In this document: in pieces, positions 15,551-24,347 of the stretch
How the letters are laid out: the number at the start of each line of letters is the position of its first letter
How positions within the stretch are numbered: the stretch's first letter is position 1
Assembly: GCA_947477565.1 (NCBI GenBank)
Contig: CANJUR010000014.1
Coordinates: forward strand, 17,295-81,294
DNA length: 64,000 nt
Source: Deltaproteobacteria bacterium
GTDB taxonomy: Bacteria; Myxococcota_A; Polyangia; Polyangiales; Ga0077539
Reading direction: 5' to 3'
Made by a program: the position numbers and the translations under genes
Notes under the pieces: model-generated
The model's input: the letters and a program-made list of their open reading frames with translations, nothing else
Databases searched by the model: none
What the model was told of the DNA's origin: nothing

Positions 15551-18034
15551 ATGGCCGCGACCACCAGTCAGACTCTTCCCGTCGGTACAGTTGTCGGCGG
15601 GCAGTGCGTGATCGAGCGTCACCTCCGTAACGGCGTGATGACCGAGGTCTATCGGGCGCGCCGGGAGGGGAGCGGACCACAGCGCTTCGAGATCCGGCGA
15701 TTCACCCTGGTGGCCTCGAGTGATGCCCTGCGTGCCGTGCGCCGCGAACTCGATCGCATCGAGTCGCTGCACCTGTTGGCCATTCCCGCGCTGGTGGATG
15801 TCATCGACGACCCGGTGGGCCTGTTGGTGCTTACCTCCACCGTCGCGGAGGGGGCCACGTCGCTACGCATGGCTCTCGACGCCGCGGGTCCGCTCGCCCC
15901 AGAGGAGTGTGTCCGCGTCGTGCGAATCGTCGCGGGCGTCCTCGACGTGCTGCACGGTGCCTCGCCGCAGGTGCTGCACCGCCGACTCTCGCCGGAGACC
16001 ATCACCCTCATCGGCTCGGAGCGGGAGGTGCGGGTGGAGGAGTGTGGCCTCGCGCAGGCGCTCGTGGGCGCGGGCCTCGTCAACGCCAGGTTGCCGCTGC
16101 AGGCGCGGCAGTACCTATCGCCCGATGAACTCCTGCAGCGCTCGTCGGCGCGTGGGGACATCTTCACGCTCGCCTCGATCGCGTTTGAGTGCCTCACCGG
16201 GCGATCGGCTTTCCTCGGGGCGACGGAGGCCAGCCTGTCGACGGCGATCTTGCGAGGGGTGCGGCCGATGGTGAGCGCGCTGCGGTCGGATGTGCCGGCG
16301 GCGGTCGATGCGGTGCTCGCTCGCGCCTGGTCTGGAGACCCATCCAAGGGTTTCCTGTCGGCCGCAGCCCTGGCGGACGCGCTCGCCACGACCCTCGGGG
16401 TCACCGCGACTGCGCCGACGCTCGCGACGCGTACGGAGCCTTCCTTTGCCTCTCCCCCGGCGGGTGCGCCGATGCTCAGCCGATCCGATCTCAATCTCAA
16501 GAAGGCGACCATCCTTGGGGTCGGGATGCCCTCGCGCCCGCAGGTGGCTCCCTCCCGTCCGAAGCCGTCGGAAGCCGAGATGCGTGCACTCGAGGAGTCG
16601 TCGCCGATCACTCCGACGCGGACGCGCCTCGTCGGGGGTCGGCCGCAGATGCCTACGCAGAAGGTCGATGTTCCGCGCATCCATCCGCCCGGGACGGTTC
16701 GGGTCGTCGATGACTCCGAGCGCCCGACCTTTCCGCCGTTCCGCGTTTCGTCGGGGGTGGCGGCCATTGCGCCCAATCTTTCGAAGAACTCCGACTTCTT
16801 CGACTTCGCCGACGTCGAGAGATTCGACATCCCGACTGCCCACGAAATGAACCCGGTCAGCGGTACGTCTCCGCAGCATTCATTGGCGGTGCCGCCGCCG
16901 ATTCCGCGCGTGCCTTCGCGCTCGCCGACGATAGTGCGCACGAGCGTGCCTCCGGCGCTTTCGCTGCCCGAGCCCGCCTCCTCCTCGACGGAGATCTCCT
17001 TCGAGTTGGACGTGGATATCCCAGCTTCGGACATCGAGGATGTCGGCGCGGACACATGGATCGCGCGCTCCGAAGAAGTCAGTCCACCGCCGTTGCCGGC
17101 GCTCCCGCGGACACAAGCGATCTCTTCGGCTCCGGAGTCGGCGCATGAGGTCGCCCTTGAGCCCGCGCCTTCGACTGCACCCGACCTCTCGACCGACTTC
17201 GACTTCTCGATGGACGATTCACCGTCGATTCCAGCCTTCACGATCGCGTCCGATGCGCCGCCCCCGACGGTGGTCACGCCGATCGTCTTGCCGGTGATTG
17301 TGCCGATCGCGCCGCCGCCGCCGCCGCCACCGGTCTCCATTCCGCCGCCGATAGTTCCGCTGATCGAGCCCGTGGCGAGCGCGACCTCCTCGGACGCCCG
17401 TCGCTTTGGTACGCCGAGCCAGAGGCCGCCACCGTCCAACCTCGGCAAATGGAAGATCATGGGCGCCTCCGTGATCGCTGCTTCCGCGATCGTTACGGCG
17501 GGACAGATCTACCTTGCGAGCATCGTCCGATCGTCACCGAGCGTCGTCCAACCGGTGGTGTCCGTGGACGCCTCCGCAGTCGTGCTCGCGGAAGTCGGCG
17601 CGGCGCCACAGGCCGAGGACGCATCGGCAGCGGTCGTCGCAGTGGATGCGGGCACCGCGCCGTCGACCGCCACCGTGACGGCAGACGCCGCGGCACCCAT
17701 CGCGGCGGCGGGATCGGACGTCCAGGTCTTTGGTGCCAGCCATGATCCGCCGGCAGAGCACCCCAGCCGTCGCGACCTCGATCGAATGAAGACCGCGCTC
17801 GCCTCGCGGGTCCGTCAGTGCATCGGCTCGGCCTCTTCGCGGCACTTGCGGATGACGTTGACCTTCGAGGGATCGACCGGGCGGCTGCGTGATCTGCTCA
17901 TCCTGGGCAACTACGCGCAGCCTCCAGTGGGCACCTGCCTGGAGAACCTGGTGCGGTCTCAGGCGGTGCAGCCCTTCACCGACTCGGAGTTCGAGACGAA
18001 CTTCAAATTCTCCGCCCGCGACGAAGAAGACTGA
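15551..18034 (+). CDS. Transmembrane Ser/Thr pseudokinase with AgmX-like C-terminal domain
   Basis: About 827 aa. The first 285 residues follow the Hanks-type kinase fold, but every catalytic position is altered. The VAIK lysine is Arg49, the HRD motif is HRRLSPET (Asp145 to Arg, Lys147 to Ser, Asn150 to Thr), and DFG is E-C-G (164-166). Residues 300-630 are a disordered Pro/Ser linker with acidic motifs (FELDVDIPASD, DFDFSMDD) and polyproline. One TM helix follows (about 640-660), then an Ala/Asp-rich spacer. The last ~80 residues have paired Cys (RQCIG...GTCLENL), resembling the TonB-like AgmX/PglI C-terminal domain. Likely topology is a cytoplasmic pseudokinase with a periplasmic tail, acting as a scaffold rather than an enzyme. 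The frame is open to 15422, but the ATG at 15551 begins the conserved N-lobe. Confidence 0.85.
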   Translation: MAATTSQTLPVGTVVGGQCVIERHLRNGVMTEVYRARREGSGPQRFEIRRFTLVASSDALRAVRRELDRIESLHLLAIPALVDVIDDPVGLLVLTSTVAEGATSLRMALDAAGPLAPEECVRVVRIVAGVLDVLHGASPQVLHRRLSPETITLIGSEREVRVEECGLAQALVGAGLVNARLPLQARQYLSPDELLQRSSARGDIFTLASIAFECLTGRSAFLGATEASLSTAILRGVRPMVSALRSDVPAAVDAVLARAWSGDPSKGFLSAAALADALATTLGVTATAPTLATRTEPSFASPPAGAPMLSRSDLNLKKATILGVGMPSRPQVAPSRPKPSEAEMRALEESSPITPTRTRLVGGRPQMPTQKVDVPRIHPPGTVRVVDDSERPTFPPFRVSSGVAAIAPNLSKNSDFFDFADVERFDIPTAHEMNPVSGTSPQHSLAVPPPIPRVPSRSPTIVRTSVPPALSLPEPASSSTEISFELDVDIPASDIEDVGADTWIARSEEVSPPPLPALPRTQAISSAPESAHEVALEPAPSTAPDLSTDFDFSMDDSPSIPAFTIASDAPPPTVVTPIVLPVIVPIAPPPPPPPVSIPPPIVPLIEPVASATSSDARRFGTPSQRPPPSNLGKWKIMGASVIAASAIVTAGQIYLASIVRSSPSVVQPVVSVDASAVVLAEVGAAPQAEDASAAVVAVDAGTAPSTATVTADAAAPIAAAGSDVQVFGASHDPPAEHPSRRDLDRMKTALASRVRQCIGSASSRHLRMTLTFEGSTGRLRDLLILGNYAQPPVGTCLENLVRSQAVQPFTDSEFETNFKFSARDEED

Positions 18035-18038
18035 CTCG

Positions 18039-18710
18039 TCAGCGTCCGACGCGAAGTCGACGGGTTTGCTCGCGGAAAATCACGGCCATGATCCGGTCGC
18101 GATCCCGCTCGCGGATCTGGGTGAAACGGATCGCGACCAGGAGTTCGTCCCCCACCAGGACGTTGGTGCGGAGAATCTCCCCCCTTGTGGGAATCTTCGT
18201 TGCATCGGGGAGGTCGAGAACCAGATCGATGCACTCGCCGACGTTTAGTTTGAACTCTTCGCCGATGAACGAGACCCCACCTGCTCCGACGTCATGCGTT
18301 TGCGTCTGCACGAAGGTCGCGATCGGGTCGTCGATCGCAGGGGAGCGAACTCCCACCAGGATCGGCGGCTTCTTCATCCGGAAATACTGCCGTCGCTGAA
18401 CCCGGATGGTGCCTGGCAGAACCTTGAAGCAAACTGAGTTCGTAGTGGCGATGCCGATCTCGGAATCGGACGCGCGCGCGCGCAGGATCGGCACCTTCAG
18501 CGGACCCTCGGGATCGGCGATGTAGAGGTCCAGCACCCGCTGCTCGGCAAGGAAGGAGACGGTGTCACCTTCGATCGCGGGATGGCACCAGATCCGTGAT
18601 CCGCTCTGCCAGGTCGAGTCGATGACGAACGGCAAAGCGCGTTCGGCCTCGCATTCGATTTGCACACGCGCTCCGGCTGCGAGGAACGCGAATGGGTCCA
18701 GGGCGCTCAT
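18039..18710 (-). CDS. PilZ-domain (YcgR-like) c-di-GMP receptor
   Basis: 223 aa. The N-terminal ~100 residues resemble a YcgR-N domain. The C-terminal PilZ domain has the c-di-GMP RxxxR motif as R107-QYF-R111 and the second motif as D140-VGAG-G145, where the usual Ser of D/NxSxxG is Gly. Binding is likely but the Ser-to-Gly change may weaken it. It starts 4 bp inside the previous PilZ gene (ATGA), so the two paralogues are translationally coupled. The 3' end faces the pseudokinase stop with 4 bp between. Possible roles include motility or exopolysaccharide control, by family knowledge only. Confidence 0.9.
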   Translation of the reverse strand: MSALDPFAFLAAGARVQIECEAERALPFVIDSTWQSGSRIWCHPAIEGDTVSFLAEQRVLDLYIADPEGPLKVPILRARASDSEIGIATTNSVCFKVLPGTIRVQRRQYFRMKKPPILVGVRSPAIDDPIATFVQTQTHDVGAGGVSFIGEEFKLNVGECIDLVLDLPDATKIPTRGEILRTNVLVGDELLVAIRFTQIRERDRDRIMAVIFREQTRRLRVGR

Positions 18711-19354
18711 TGCGTTTCGCGGTGAATCTGGAGCAGGAGCGCCCAGCGCACGGGCTCGAGGAGGTCACGAAACCGCACCCGCCATTGCCAGTGATCGCTG
18801 CCGGCGAACCCCTGAGTCGATCCGAGCATCACCCCGGGGAGCACCAGTGATTCGCCCTCCGGCAAGATGAGTTCGATATGCAGTTCCGACTCGAGTGGGG
18901 GAGGCGAGGTCGGTGTGAGAAGCGCGAGGCCCCCGAGGCCAAGGTTGAGCACTTCCCCGGTGGCGCTCATCGCCGTCCCGGCAACGCCCACCCGGGCTTG
19001 CAACCCGAGGCGCGGTGCCCGGTAGGAGTTCCGCAATTGGCGGACTATCGTGCCTTCGAGCACGTCGAGGCTCACCCGCCAGGGCTCCTGGGTGAGGCTA
19101 CGAAACTCTGTCGGGACGATCACCTCCGAGGCCTCCGTACCTTCGCGCGAGTGGAGGCTGGTGAGCAGGTAGACCCGCCATTCGACGAAGGCTGTCGCGG
19201 CCACGACATCCTGGTCGTGATCGAGACGAAGTACGACGACTTGCGCGGCCGGATCGACGGACTCGACCACGCACGCGACCCTTCCTCCGTCGCCGAGATC
19301 CATCCTCATCCCGAAGCCGACTGCGAGAAAATCGAATGGGTTGACGGTAGAGAT
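18707..19354 (-). CDS. Second PilZ-domain protein, probable ATC start
   Basis: About 215 aa from the proposed start. It is a paralogue of the downstream gene: ISTVNPFDFLAVG aligns with MSALDPFAFLAAG. The PilZ motifs are RNSYR (RxxxR) and N-L-G-L-G-G (NxSxxG with Ser to Gly, the same change as its partner). The aligned first codon is ATC at 19352-19354, with a GGAGG Shine-Dalgarno 7 nt upstream (19362-19366). No ATG, GTG or TTG sits at the right distance from that site. The alternative is an ATG at 19474, or a GTG at 19402, giving a His/Pro-rich extension. A sequencing or assembly change of ATG to ATC is also possible. Confidence 0.85.
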   Translation of the reverse strand: MSTVNPFDFLAVGFGMRMDLGDGGRVACVVESVDPAAQVVVLRLDHDQDVVAATAFVEWRVYLLTSLHSREGTEASEVIVPTEFRSLTQEPWRVSLDVLEGTIVRQLRNSYRAPRLGLQARVGVAGTAMSATGEVLNLGLGGLALLTPTSPPPLESELHIELILPEGESLVLPGVMLGSTQGFAGSDHWQWRVRFRDLLEPVRWALLLQIHRETQ

Positions 19355-19525
19355 GACCAGACCTCCGCTCAACGAGCCCGCGAGTGGGGAGCACCGATGC
19401 ACACTTCCGTGGTGGTGCCGGTCGGCATTACCAGGAGGCGGATGCGATGAACCTCTGCTCTGGGCAATTGCCACGGATCGCGCAGGGGTGTCGAGCGTGC
19501 GTTTGGCCTGATCCCGCGTTGGGAG

Positions 19526-21529
19526 TCACGCCCGCGGTGCGCCTTCTCGAAGGGCTCTCCTCCGGCGAATCAACGCCGCCGCTGCGCCGATGAGCCAGAG
19601 TGGCGCCGGGCCGCTCCGGCGTGTGCTGCGTCCCGGTGCTGTGCAACCGCAGTTGGGGTCGCTGGAATCGACCAGGAGCCCGCCCGAGGCGTCGATGCTC
19701 GCATCCAGACCGGCGCCCGTGTCGCCCGACGGGCGATCGATCACCGAGGCGTCAGTCACGCTCACATCCACCGTGGCGACATCCGGGGTGCCGGCGTCCA
19801 TGCGCGGCGCGCGCACGCACTGGCCCTCCAGGCAGACCGAACCACCGGGGCAACTGATGCCGGCGCAACGATCCGCTGCGCAGCGACCAGAGTCGGCGTT
19901 GCAGCGTGATCCGAGCGGGCACGTCACGCCGTCGCACGGTGCGATGCATCGCGCGAGCGCCCCGCTGCAGTCGACCGTCGAACCGGGCGTGCAGCGAAGT
20001 CCGTCACACCCGGCGGCGCCGCAGCGGCCCGAAGACGCGTTGCAGGTCTGGCCGTCGGCGCACGCAACGCAGGGACAGTCGGGCGCGCAACGCCCCGCCC
20101 CGCAGTGCTGGTGCGTCGGGCAGAGCACGCCGGAGCAGGGATCGATGCACGCCCCGCCGCGGCACACCTGGCCGACGGGGCAGCGGGCGCCGTCACAGGG
20201 GTCCTGGCAGCCCGTTGGCCCACAGACCTGACTGAGCGGGCAGGTGGTGCGCGCACAGGGAGTCGGGAGGCAGAAGGTGGTGCCGCCGTCGCCATCGATA
20301 CAGGTCTGTCCGTCGGGGCACGCGCCCTCGACGCACTGGGGCGCGCAGAGGCCGTTGATACAGGTGGTATTCGAGGGGCACTGGGTGACGATGCCGTCGC
20401 AGTTGACGTCGCGCAGCGTGGCGCAGGACTCGATCGCGGCGGGGTTTACGTCGGCCTGCGCGTCGTCGCAGTCGTTACCCCCGCAAGCGTGGTCGCGGAA
20501 GCCATCGGCGTCGCGGTCGGGGCAGATCGCGGTGTCGTCCTCGTTGAGCCCCGCCACGGCGTCGAGCTCGGCGTCGAAGGACCAGAACGTACAAGCAGGA
20601 GCGGGGTTGCCGTTGTTGCCCGCGACGATGGAGGCGTACCGGAACGTGAGGCCGCAGGGGAGGGCGAACACCTGCACGAGACCGTCGCGTTGGGTGGGGT
20701 TGCTGAGGTTTGGCGACAGGGGGGCGCCGACGGCCTGGCCTGCCGCGATCACGTCGGGAATCCATCCCTGAAGAAACACGCGGGTGAGCACGGCGGGGTT
20801 CCATCGGGCGCCATCGGGGTGACCTGCCTCTGCGACGAGTGCGGCGTCGGGGTTGTTGGACAGCCACACGCTGTACTCGAGCGACTCGCACGGCAGCGGT
20901 GCGTGGTCGGTGTACGGAAACACCGCCACCCGGTTGCCCTCTCCGCCGAGGTCAAAGATCGCTCCATGCTGCGGCAGAAACATCGCCTGCTCGCCATCGC
21001 ACACGCGCTCGCCGTCCGGGTGCGGGGCGGCCCCGATGTAGAACCGATCGACCTCGCCGTTGTAGCAGTCGAGGTTGTTCATCGTGTCTTCGAAGCGGTG
21101 TTCCCACCCGAAGTGGTACGCAGCATCGGTCGTGAACGCAGGCGGCGGCCCCCCCGCGGGCGCGCAGAATCCCAGCGTCTCGGTGCTGCCGTAGTAAAGC
21201 CAGATGCTGTTGCTGTTGTATGAGCGGGTGACTGCGCGGTTGATGTCCGTTGCCGACGTCGAGGCGCCGCGGATCAACTGCCCGAAGCCCAGCGAGCGCG
21301 CCTCGTGTCCGTCCGCGGTTTGAAACACCCCGGCCCGCCGCTCTGCCACCGGGAGCGAATCGAAGCACGCCGTGCCGCTGACGAGACACTGGCCGCATGC
21401 TGCATTGGGCGTCGCATCACTGCACGTCGTGCACCTCCCGAGGATGGGCTGTGCCCCGCCCTCTCGCGGCGCCACCAGCACCCCCGCGCACATCGCGATC
21501 ACCGCACCTAACAAGCATTTCCAATCCAT
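19526..21529 (-). CDS. Cys-rich secreted protein with MopE-like motif and MYXO-CTERM-type tail
   Basis: About 667 aa. Sec signal peptide (CLLGAVIAMCAGVLVA), then a Cys-containing N-terminal domain of unrecognised type (about residues 30-310). Next comes a MopE-like metal-binding motif (DRDADGFRDHACGGNDCDD ... VNPAAIESC ... DVNCDG). About ten EGF/Dickkopf-like Cys repeats follow (CPDGQTCIDG, CPVGQVCRGGAC and so on). A Ser/Asp/Ala spacer leads to a C-terminal CGC, a hydrophobic helix (LWLIGAAAALI) and RRRR, a MYXO-CTERM-style sorting tail. The product is probably surface-anchored or released. The ATG at 21529 is chosen because it begins the signal peptide; the upstream open frame is Arg/Cys-rich and unlikely. 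Confidence 0.85.
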   Translation of the reverse strand: MDWKCLLGAVIAMCAGVLVAPREGGAQPILGRCTTCSDATPNAACGQCLVSGTACFDSLPVAERRAGVFQTADGHEARSLGFGQLIRGASTSATDINRAVTRSYNSNSIWLYYGSTETLGFCAPAGGPPPAFTTDAAYHFGWEHRFEDTMNNLDCYNGEVDRFYIGAAPHPDGERVCDGEQAMFLPQHGAIFDLGGEGNRVAVFPYTDHAPLPCESLEYSVWLSNNPDAALVAEAGHPDGARWNPAVLTRVFLQGWIPDVIAAGQAVGAPLSPNLSNPTQRDGLVQVFALPCGLTFRYASIVAGNNGNPAPACTFWSFDAELDAVAGLNEDDTAICPDRDADGFRDHACGGNDCDDAQADVNPAAIESCATLRDVNCDGIVTQCPSNTTCINGLCAPQCVEGACPDGQTCIDGDGGTTFCLPTPCARTTCPLSQVCGPTGCQDPCDGARCPVGQVCRGGACIDPCSGVLCPTHQHCGAGRCAPDCPCVACADGQTCNASSGRCGAAGCDGLRCTPGSTVDCSGALARCIAPCDGVTCPLGSRCNADSGRCAADRCAGISCPGGSVCLEGQCVRAPRMDAGTPDVATVDVSVTDASVIDRPSGDTGAGLDASIDASGGLLVDSSDPNCGCTAPGRSTRRSGPAPLWLIGAAAALIRRRRALREGAPRA

Positions 21530-21733
21530 TTGGTCACGCTCACACGGTGCTTGGCACGGGCGCAAGCACACCCTGCCGACGATCGACTGATCCCTTTCGC
21601 AGGCGCGCGTCGCGATGGCCTCCGTTGCAGGGCATCGCCGGTCTTCGCGGTGATGCGCCCTCGTGGTTGTGCGCACCCGATCGCACCGTTTGGCTCGGCC
21701 TCGCATCCCCAGCGGGAGCGATCACGCCCACCG

Positions 21734-22099
21734 ATGCCTTCCGCGACGCTCTCGATGCTGGTGCGCTTCAACCCTCAGTCTGCCGGGTTCGCACGCCTCG
21801 TGGACTCCTCGAACTCGACTCTCGACACCGGCATCGACAAGCTTGGCGGCGGGGTCACTTTCTACCCGGTGGGCACCTTCGCCGCGGGCAGCTTCACCCA
21901 GATCGAAGACGCCTTCGTCACGCTCGCTCACTCCCGCATCGAAGGATCAAGCCGATTGATCGTTGCATGGAAAGCCTCACAACGAAGGATCAAATCTGCT
22001 CATCGTTGCATGAGTAGGGTCATATCGAAGGATTCAGCCGCTCCATCGTTACATGAACAGGTTCTGATCGACGGATTGAGGCGTCAAATCGTTGCATAA
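21734..22099 (+). CDS. Possible short gene or fragment running into a 43-bp repeat
   Basis: 121 codons. The first ~75 residues (MPSATLSMLVRFNPQSAG, then GGGVTFYPVGTFAAGSF) look like natural protein. The remainder is read through the degenerate 43-bp tandem repeat, which shifts frame at each unit. There is no clear Shine-Dalgarno. It may be a truncated gene whose 3' end was replaced by repeats. Family unknown. Confidence 0.3.
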   Translation: MPSATLSMLVRFNPQSAGFARLVDSSNSTLDTGIDKLGGGVTFYPVGTFAAGSFTQIEDAFVTLAHSRIEGSSRLIVAWKASQRRIKSAHRCMSRVISKDSAAPSLHEQVLIDGLRRQIVA

Positions 22100-22112
22100 G
22101 CAGGGTCTGGTT
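21941..22112. repeat. Four diverged tandem copies of a 43-bp unit
   Basis: Units start at 21941, 21984, 22027 and 22070. Each begins GAAGGATCAA (or a variant), has a conserved ATCGTTGCATGA-type core, and ends near GGGTC..ATC. Copies differ at roughly a quarter of positions. The block is less G+C-rich than its surroundings. There are no unique spacers between copies, so it is not a CRISPR array. The 22113-22165 remainder holds nothing recognisable. Confidence 0.85.
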
Positions 22113-22165
22113 TGGGGTTCGGAAGCTCTAAACGTCGGCAGTGGCGTCAATGGTCGTCGTTGGGT

Positions 22166-22408
22166 TTAACTCCCCGGTGGAGCCCCATCGTCGGTGTCGA
22201 GCTTGAACTCGCGACCGCGGACCTTGAGCTTCTTCATGGTCTCTCCCGCGGCGCGGTCACGCACCGACACTTGAACCGCCGCAACGTCGATGTGCAGCGC
22301 TACATCCGTCCCGGCGCGTACCCACACCACGGGAGGGGCCGTCGATGGCACCGGGGCACCCGACGAGGAGGAGCGCCGCGAGGGCCGCCAGACCGCGAGG
22401 AAACTCAT
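22166..22408 (-). CDS. Small ORF, last gene of the DUF1592/DUF1552 operon
   Basis: 80 codons, starting with ATG overlapping the stop of the upstream barrel-like gene (ATGA at 22405-22408). The N-terminus is basic and Ser-rich. The rest looks like a small beta-rich domain (VWVRAGTDVALHIDVAAVQV, then MKKLKVRGREFKLD) with an acidic Gly/Pro tail. There is no clear signal peptide or family. The 4-bp coupling, as at other joints of this operon, is the main support. Confidence 0.5.
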   Translation of the reverse strand: MSFLAVWRPSRRSSSSGAPVPSTAPPVVWVRAGTDVALHIDVAAVQVSVRDRAAGETMKKLKVRGREFKLDTDDGAPPGS

Positions 22409-23364
22409 CGACGGAAAGCCACTGCGAGGCTCAGGGACGCGAACTCGTCGACGAGGCCACCGGCGACCCAGCGATCGCCGGGAGAGGGGTTGAGCGCGAG
22501 GAAGAAGCGACGGTACGCGGCGACGGCGCGGAGTTCGAGGTGCGAGCCGATGGCCCAGGCGACGCCGCCGCGCAGTTCGACGGCCGCACCGGAGACGTTG
22601 GGGAACAGCCGGTCGGCGAGGTCACCGAGCTGAAAAGGCAACGCCGCCGAGGATCCCAGGAGCAGCGCGAGGCCAGGCGTGAGGCGCAGGCGGGCGTCGA
22701 CGTCGAGCGTCGCGGAGGCGTACGAGACGCTCGGGACGCCCGGGTCGTTGGGGTCGTCCGGGGGGTGAAGGGTGAACTGCCGCAACTCGACGCCCGCCCC
22801 GACGAGGAGGCTGTGCGGACCCACGGGGAGCCGCCCGCGCAGGCCGCCCCGCAGGTCGAGGGCCGCTGTGTCGTAGGTGCGACCGAGGGAGTCCGACGAC
22901 GAGATGCCCACCGCGAACCCCACGCCGGCGTAGAGGCCGAGGTGTGCGAGCCAGCCGTCGGTGCCGTGGGCACCGGGAAACCATGTGGCGTCGAGGGTGA
23001 TCCAAGGCGCGAGGGGGAGGGTGTACGGGCGCAGTTCGCCGAAGATGTCGTCGCTCCAACGGAGCGCGCGATGGGTCAGTTGCACGCCCACCGCGACGTC
23101 GAGCGCGACCGGGAGCACGATCGGCACTGGCGGGCCTGACAGCACGGGCGGAGCGATCGGGGTGGGAGGTTCACCGAAGGGGTCCGGGCCCTCGTTGAGG
23201 CTCGCCGGGGGGGCCAGGGCGCCGGGCACCTCGATTGGCGGCGGCGGCGCCCGGCGGGCTGGAGCGACACGGGCGGGGCGTCGGCGCTGGGCGATCGCGG
23301 GCGAGGCGGCGAGAGATCCGAGCGCGAGGGAGACAACGCCGACGGCGAGGAGGGTCCGGTTCAT
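22405..23364 (-). CDS. Secreted, probably outer-membrane barrel-like protein
   Basis: 319 aa. Signal peptide (LAVGVVSLALGSLAASPAIA) and a Pro-rich linker (APPPPIEVPGALAPPASL) come first. About 230 residues of alternating strands follow (VALDVAVGVQL, LRPYTLPLAPWITLDATW, LGLYAGVGFAVGI, LRGGLRGRLPVG), consistent with an outer-membrane beta-barrel, ending FASLSLAVAFRR. No specific family recognised. Its ATG overlaps the stop of the upstream lipoprotein (ATGA) and its own stop overlaps the next ORF. Confidence 0.75.
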   Translation of the reverse strand: MNRTLLAVGVVSLALGSLAASPAIAQRRRPARVAPARRAPPPPIEVPGALAPPASLNEGPDPFGEPPTPIAPPVLSGPPVPIVLPVALDVAVGVQLTHRALRWSDDIFGELRPYTLPLAPWITLDATWFPGAHGTDGWLAHLGLYAGVGFAVGISSSDSLGRTYDTAALDLRGGLRGRLPVGPHSLLVGAGVELRQFTLHPPDDPNDPGVPSVSYASATLDVDARLRLTPGLALLLGSSAALPFQLGDLADRLFPNVSGAAVELRGGVAWAIGSHLELRAVAAYRRFFLALNPSPGDRWVAGGLVDEFASLSLAVAFRR

Positions 23365-24347
23365 CCGCGTGGTCTTGTCCAGACGTAGCCGGCGAGCTCG
23401 ACGGACGCGTATCCGAGCCCCACGGCGCTGTCCCGTTCGGGACCGCTCGTCGTGTAGAAGTTGTCGCCCGTACCCGGGTGCCGCATCCGGTAGAGCGGGG
23501 TCGCGCCACACACCGCGCTGGTCGCGATGAACCCGATGACCCCCTCCAACACACCGCCGCCCTCGCACCCTTCACGCGAAGTGTAGAAATGGTGGCCGTT
23601 TCCATAGCATCGGTAGAGCGCGACCGCGCCCGGGGCCCGCGCGGAATACAGGTAGAAGTAATCGTACGTCTCGACGCGGAAGCCGCAGCACTGAGCCTCT
23701 TCGCGGTTGGCGGTGTAGAAATGCTCCGGCCCGTTGCTGCGATGGATGCCCACCCGGCAGCCGTCGAGGTCGTCGCACGCGGCGTTGCAGTCGTCGTCGG
23801 CCAGGTTGCAGGTCTCGGTCCCACGCTGTCTGCAGCCACCGCAGTTGGCGGCGTCGCGCGTGAGGTCGACCTCGCACCCATCTGCCGGGTCGCGGTTGCA
23901 GTCGCCGCGTCCGGCGGCGCAGGTGCTCACCGCGCAGCGATGGTCGACGCACGCGGCCGCGCCGGGGCAGTGCGCCGCGAGTGTGCAGGCGGCGCACTGG
24001 TGCCGCACGAGGTCGCACCGGGGTGTCGGGCTCGCGCAGCCCTCGTCGTTGCGGCAGCCAGGCGCGCAGCGCAGTGTGACGGCCTCGCAGTGGTCCGCGG
24101 GGGCGCAGCGGTCGTCGGCAATGGTGCACTCGACACAGCGGCCCGAGAGCAGGTCGCAGACGGGACGGAGGCGGTCGGCGGTGCAGTCGGTCCATGCCGC
24201 GCAGCGACCGACGCGGGGCGCAAGGGTGTCCGTGCGGGAGTCCACGTCCGGCTTCTCCACGTCGGCGTCGGTCGGGGAATAGGGGGTCGCTTCGCTGCAA
24301 CCAAGCAACAAACCGAGCAGTGCGACGGATGCTCTCGGGCTCTTCAA
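23361..24347 (-). CDS. Cys-rich lipoprotein with DUF5648-like HFYT repeats
   Basis: About 328 aa. The best start is TTG at 24347, overlapping the stop of the DUF1552 gene (TTGA). It gives a short lipoprotein signal with lipobox LLLGC. A Cys-rich region with more than 20 Cys follows (CAAWTDCTADRLRPVCD, CNRDPADGCEVDL). The C-terminal part has three HFYT-type modules (EHFYTANREEAQ, HHFYTSREGC, DNFYTTSGPERD), as in DUF5648 proteins, which often sit on secreted enzymes and adhesins. The likely location is the cell surface or periplasm. The longer frame upstream is antisense-like and rejected. Confidence 0.75.
   Translation of the reverse strand: MKSPRASVALLGLLLGCSEATPYSPTDADVEKPDVDSRTDTLAPRVGRCAAWTDCTADRLRPVCDLLSGRCVECTIADDRCAPADHCEAVTLRCAPGCRNDEGCASPTPRCDLVRHQCAACTLAAHCPGAAACVDHRCAVSTCAAGRGDCNRDPADGCEVDLTRDAANCGGCRQRGTETCNLADDDCNAACDDLDGCRVGIHRSNGPEHFYTANREEAQCCGFRVETYDYFYLYSARAPGAVALYRCYGNGHHFYTSREGCEGGGVLEGVIGFIATSAVCGATPLYRMRHPGTGDNFYTTSGPERDSAVGLGYASVELAGYVWTRPRG

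Noticed and set aside
20105..21223. 372-aa ORF on the plus strand
   Set aside because: Antisense to the Cys-rich MYXO-CTERM protein; no domain or start signal.
21941..22112. CRISPR array
   Set aside because: Repeat units are directly joined and diverged, with no unique spacers and no cas genes in the window.
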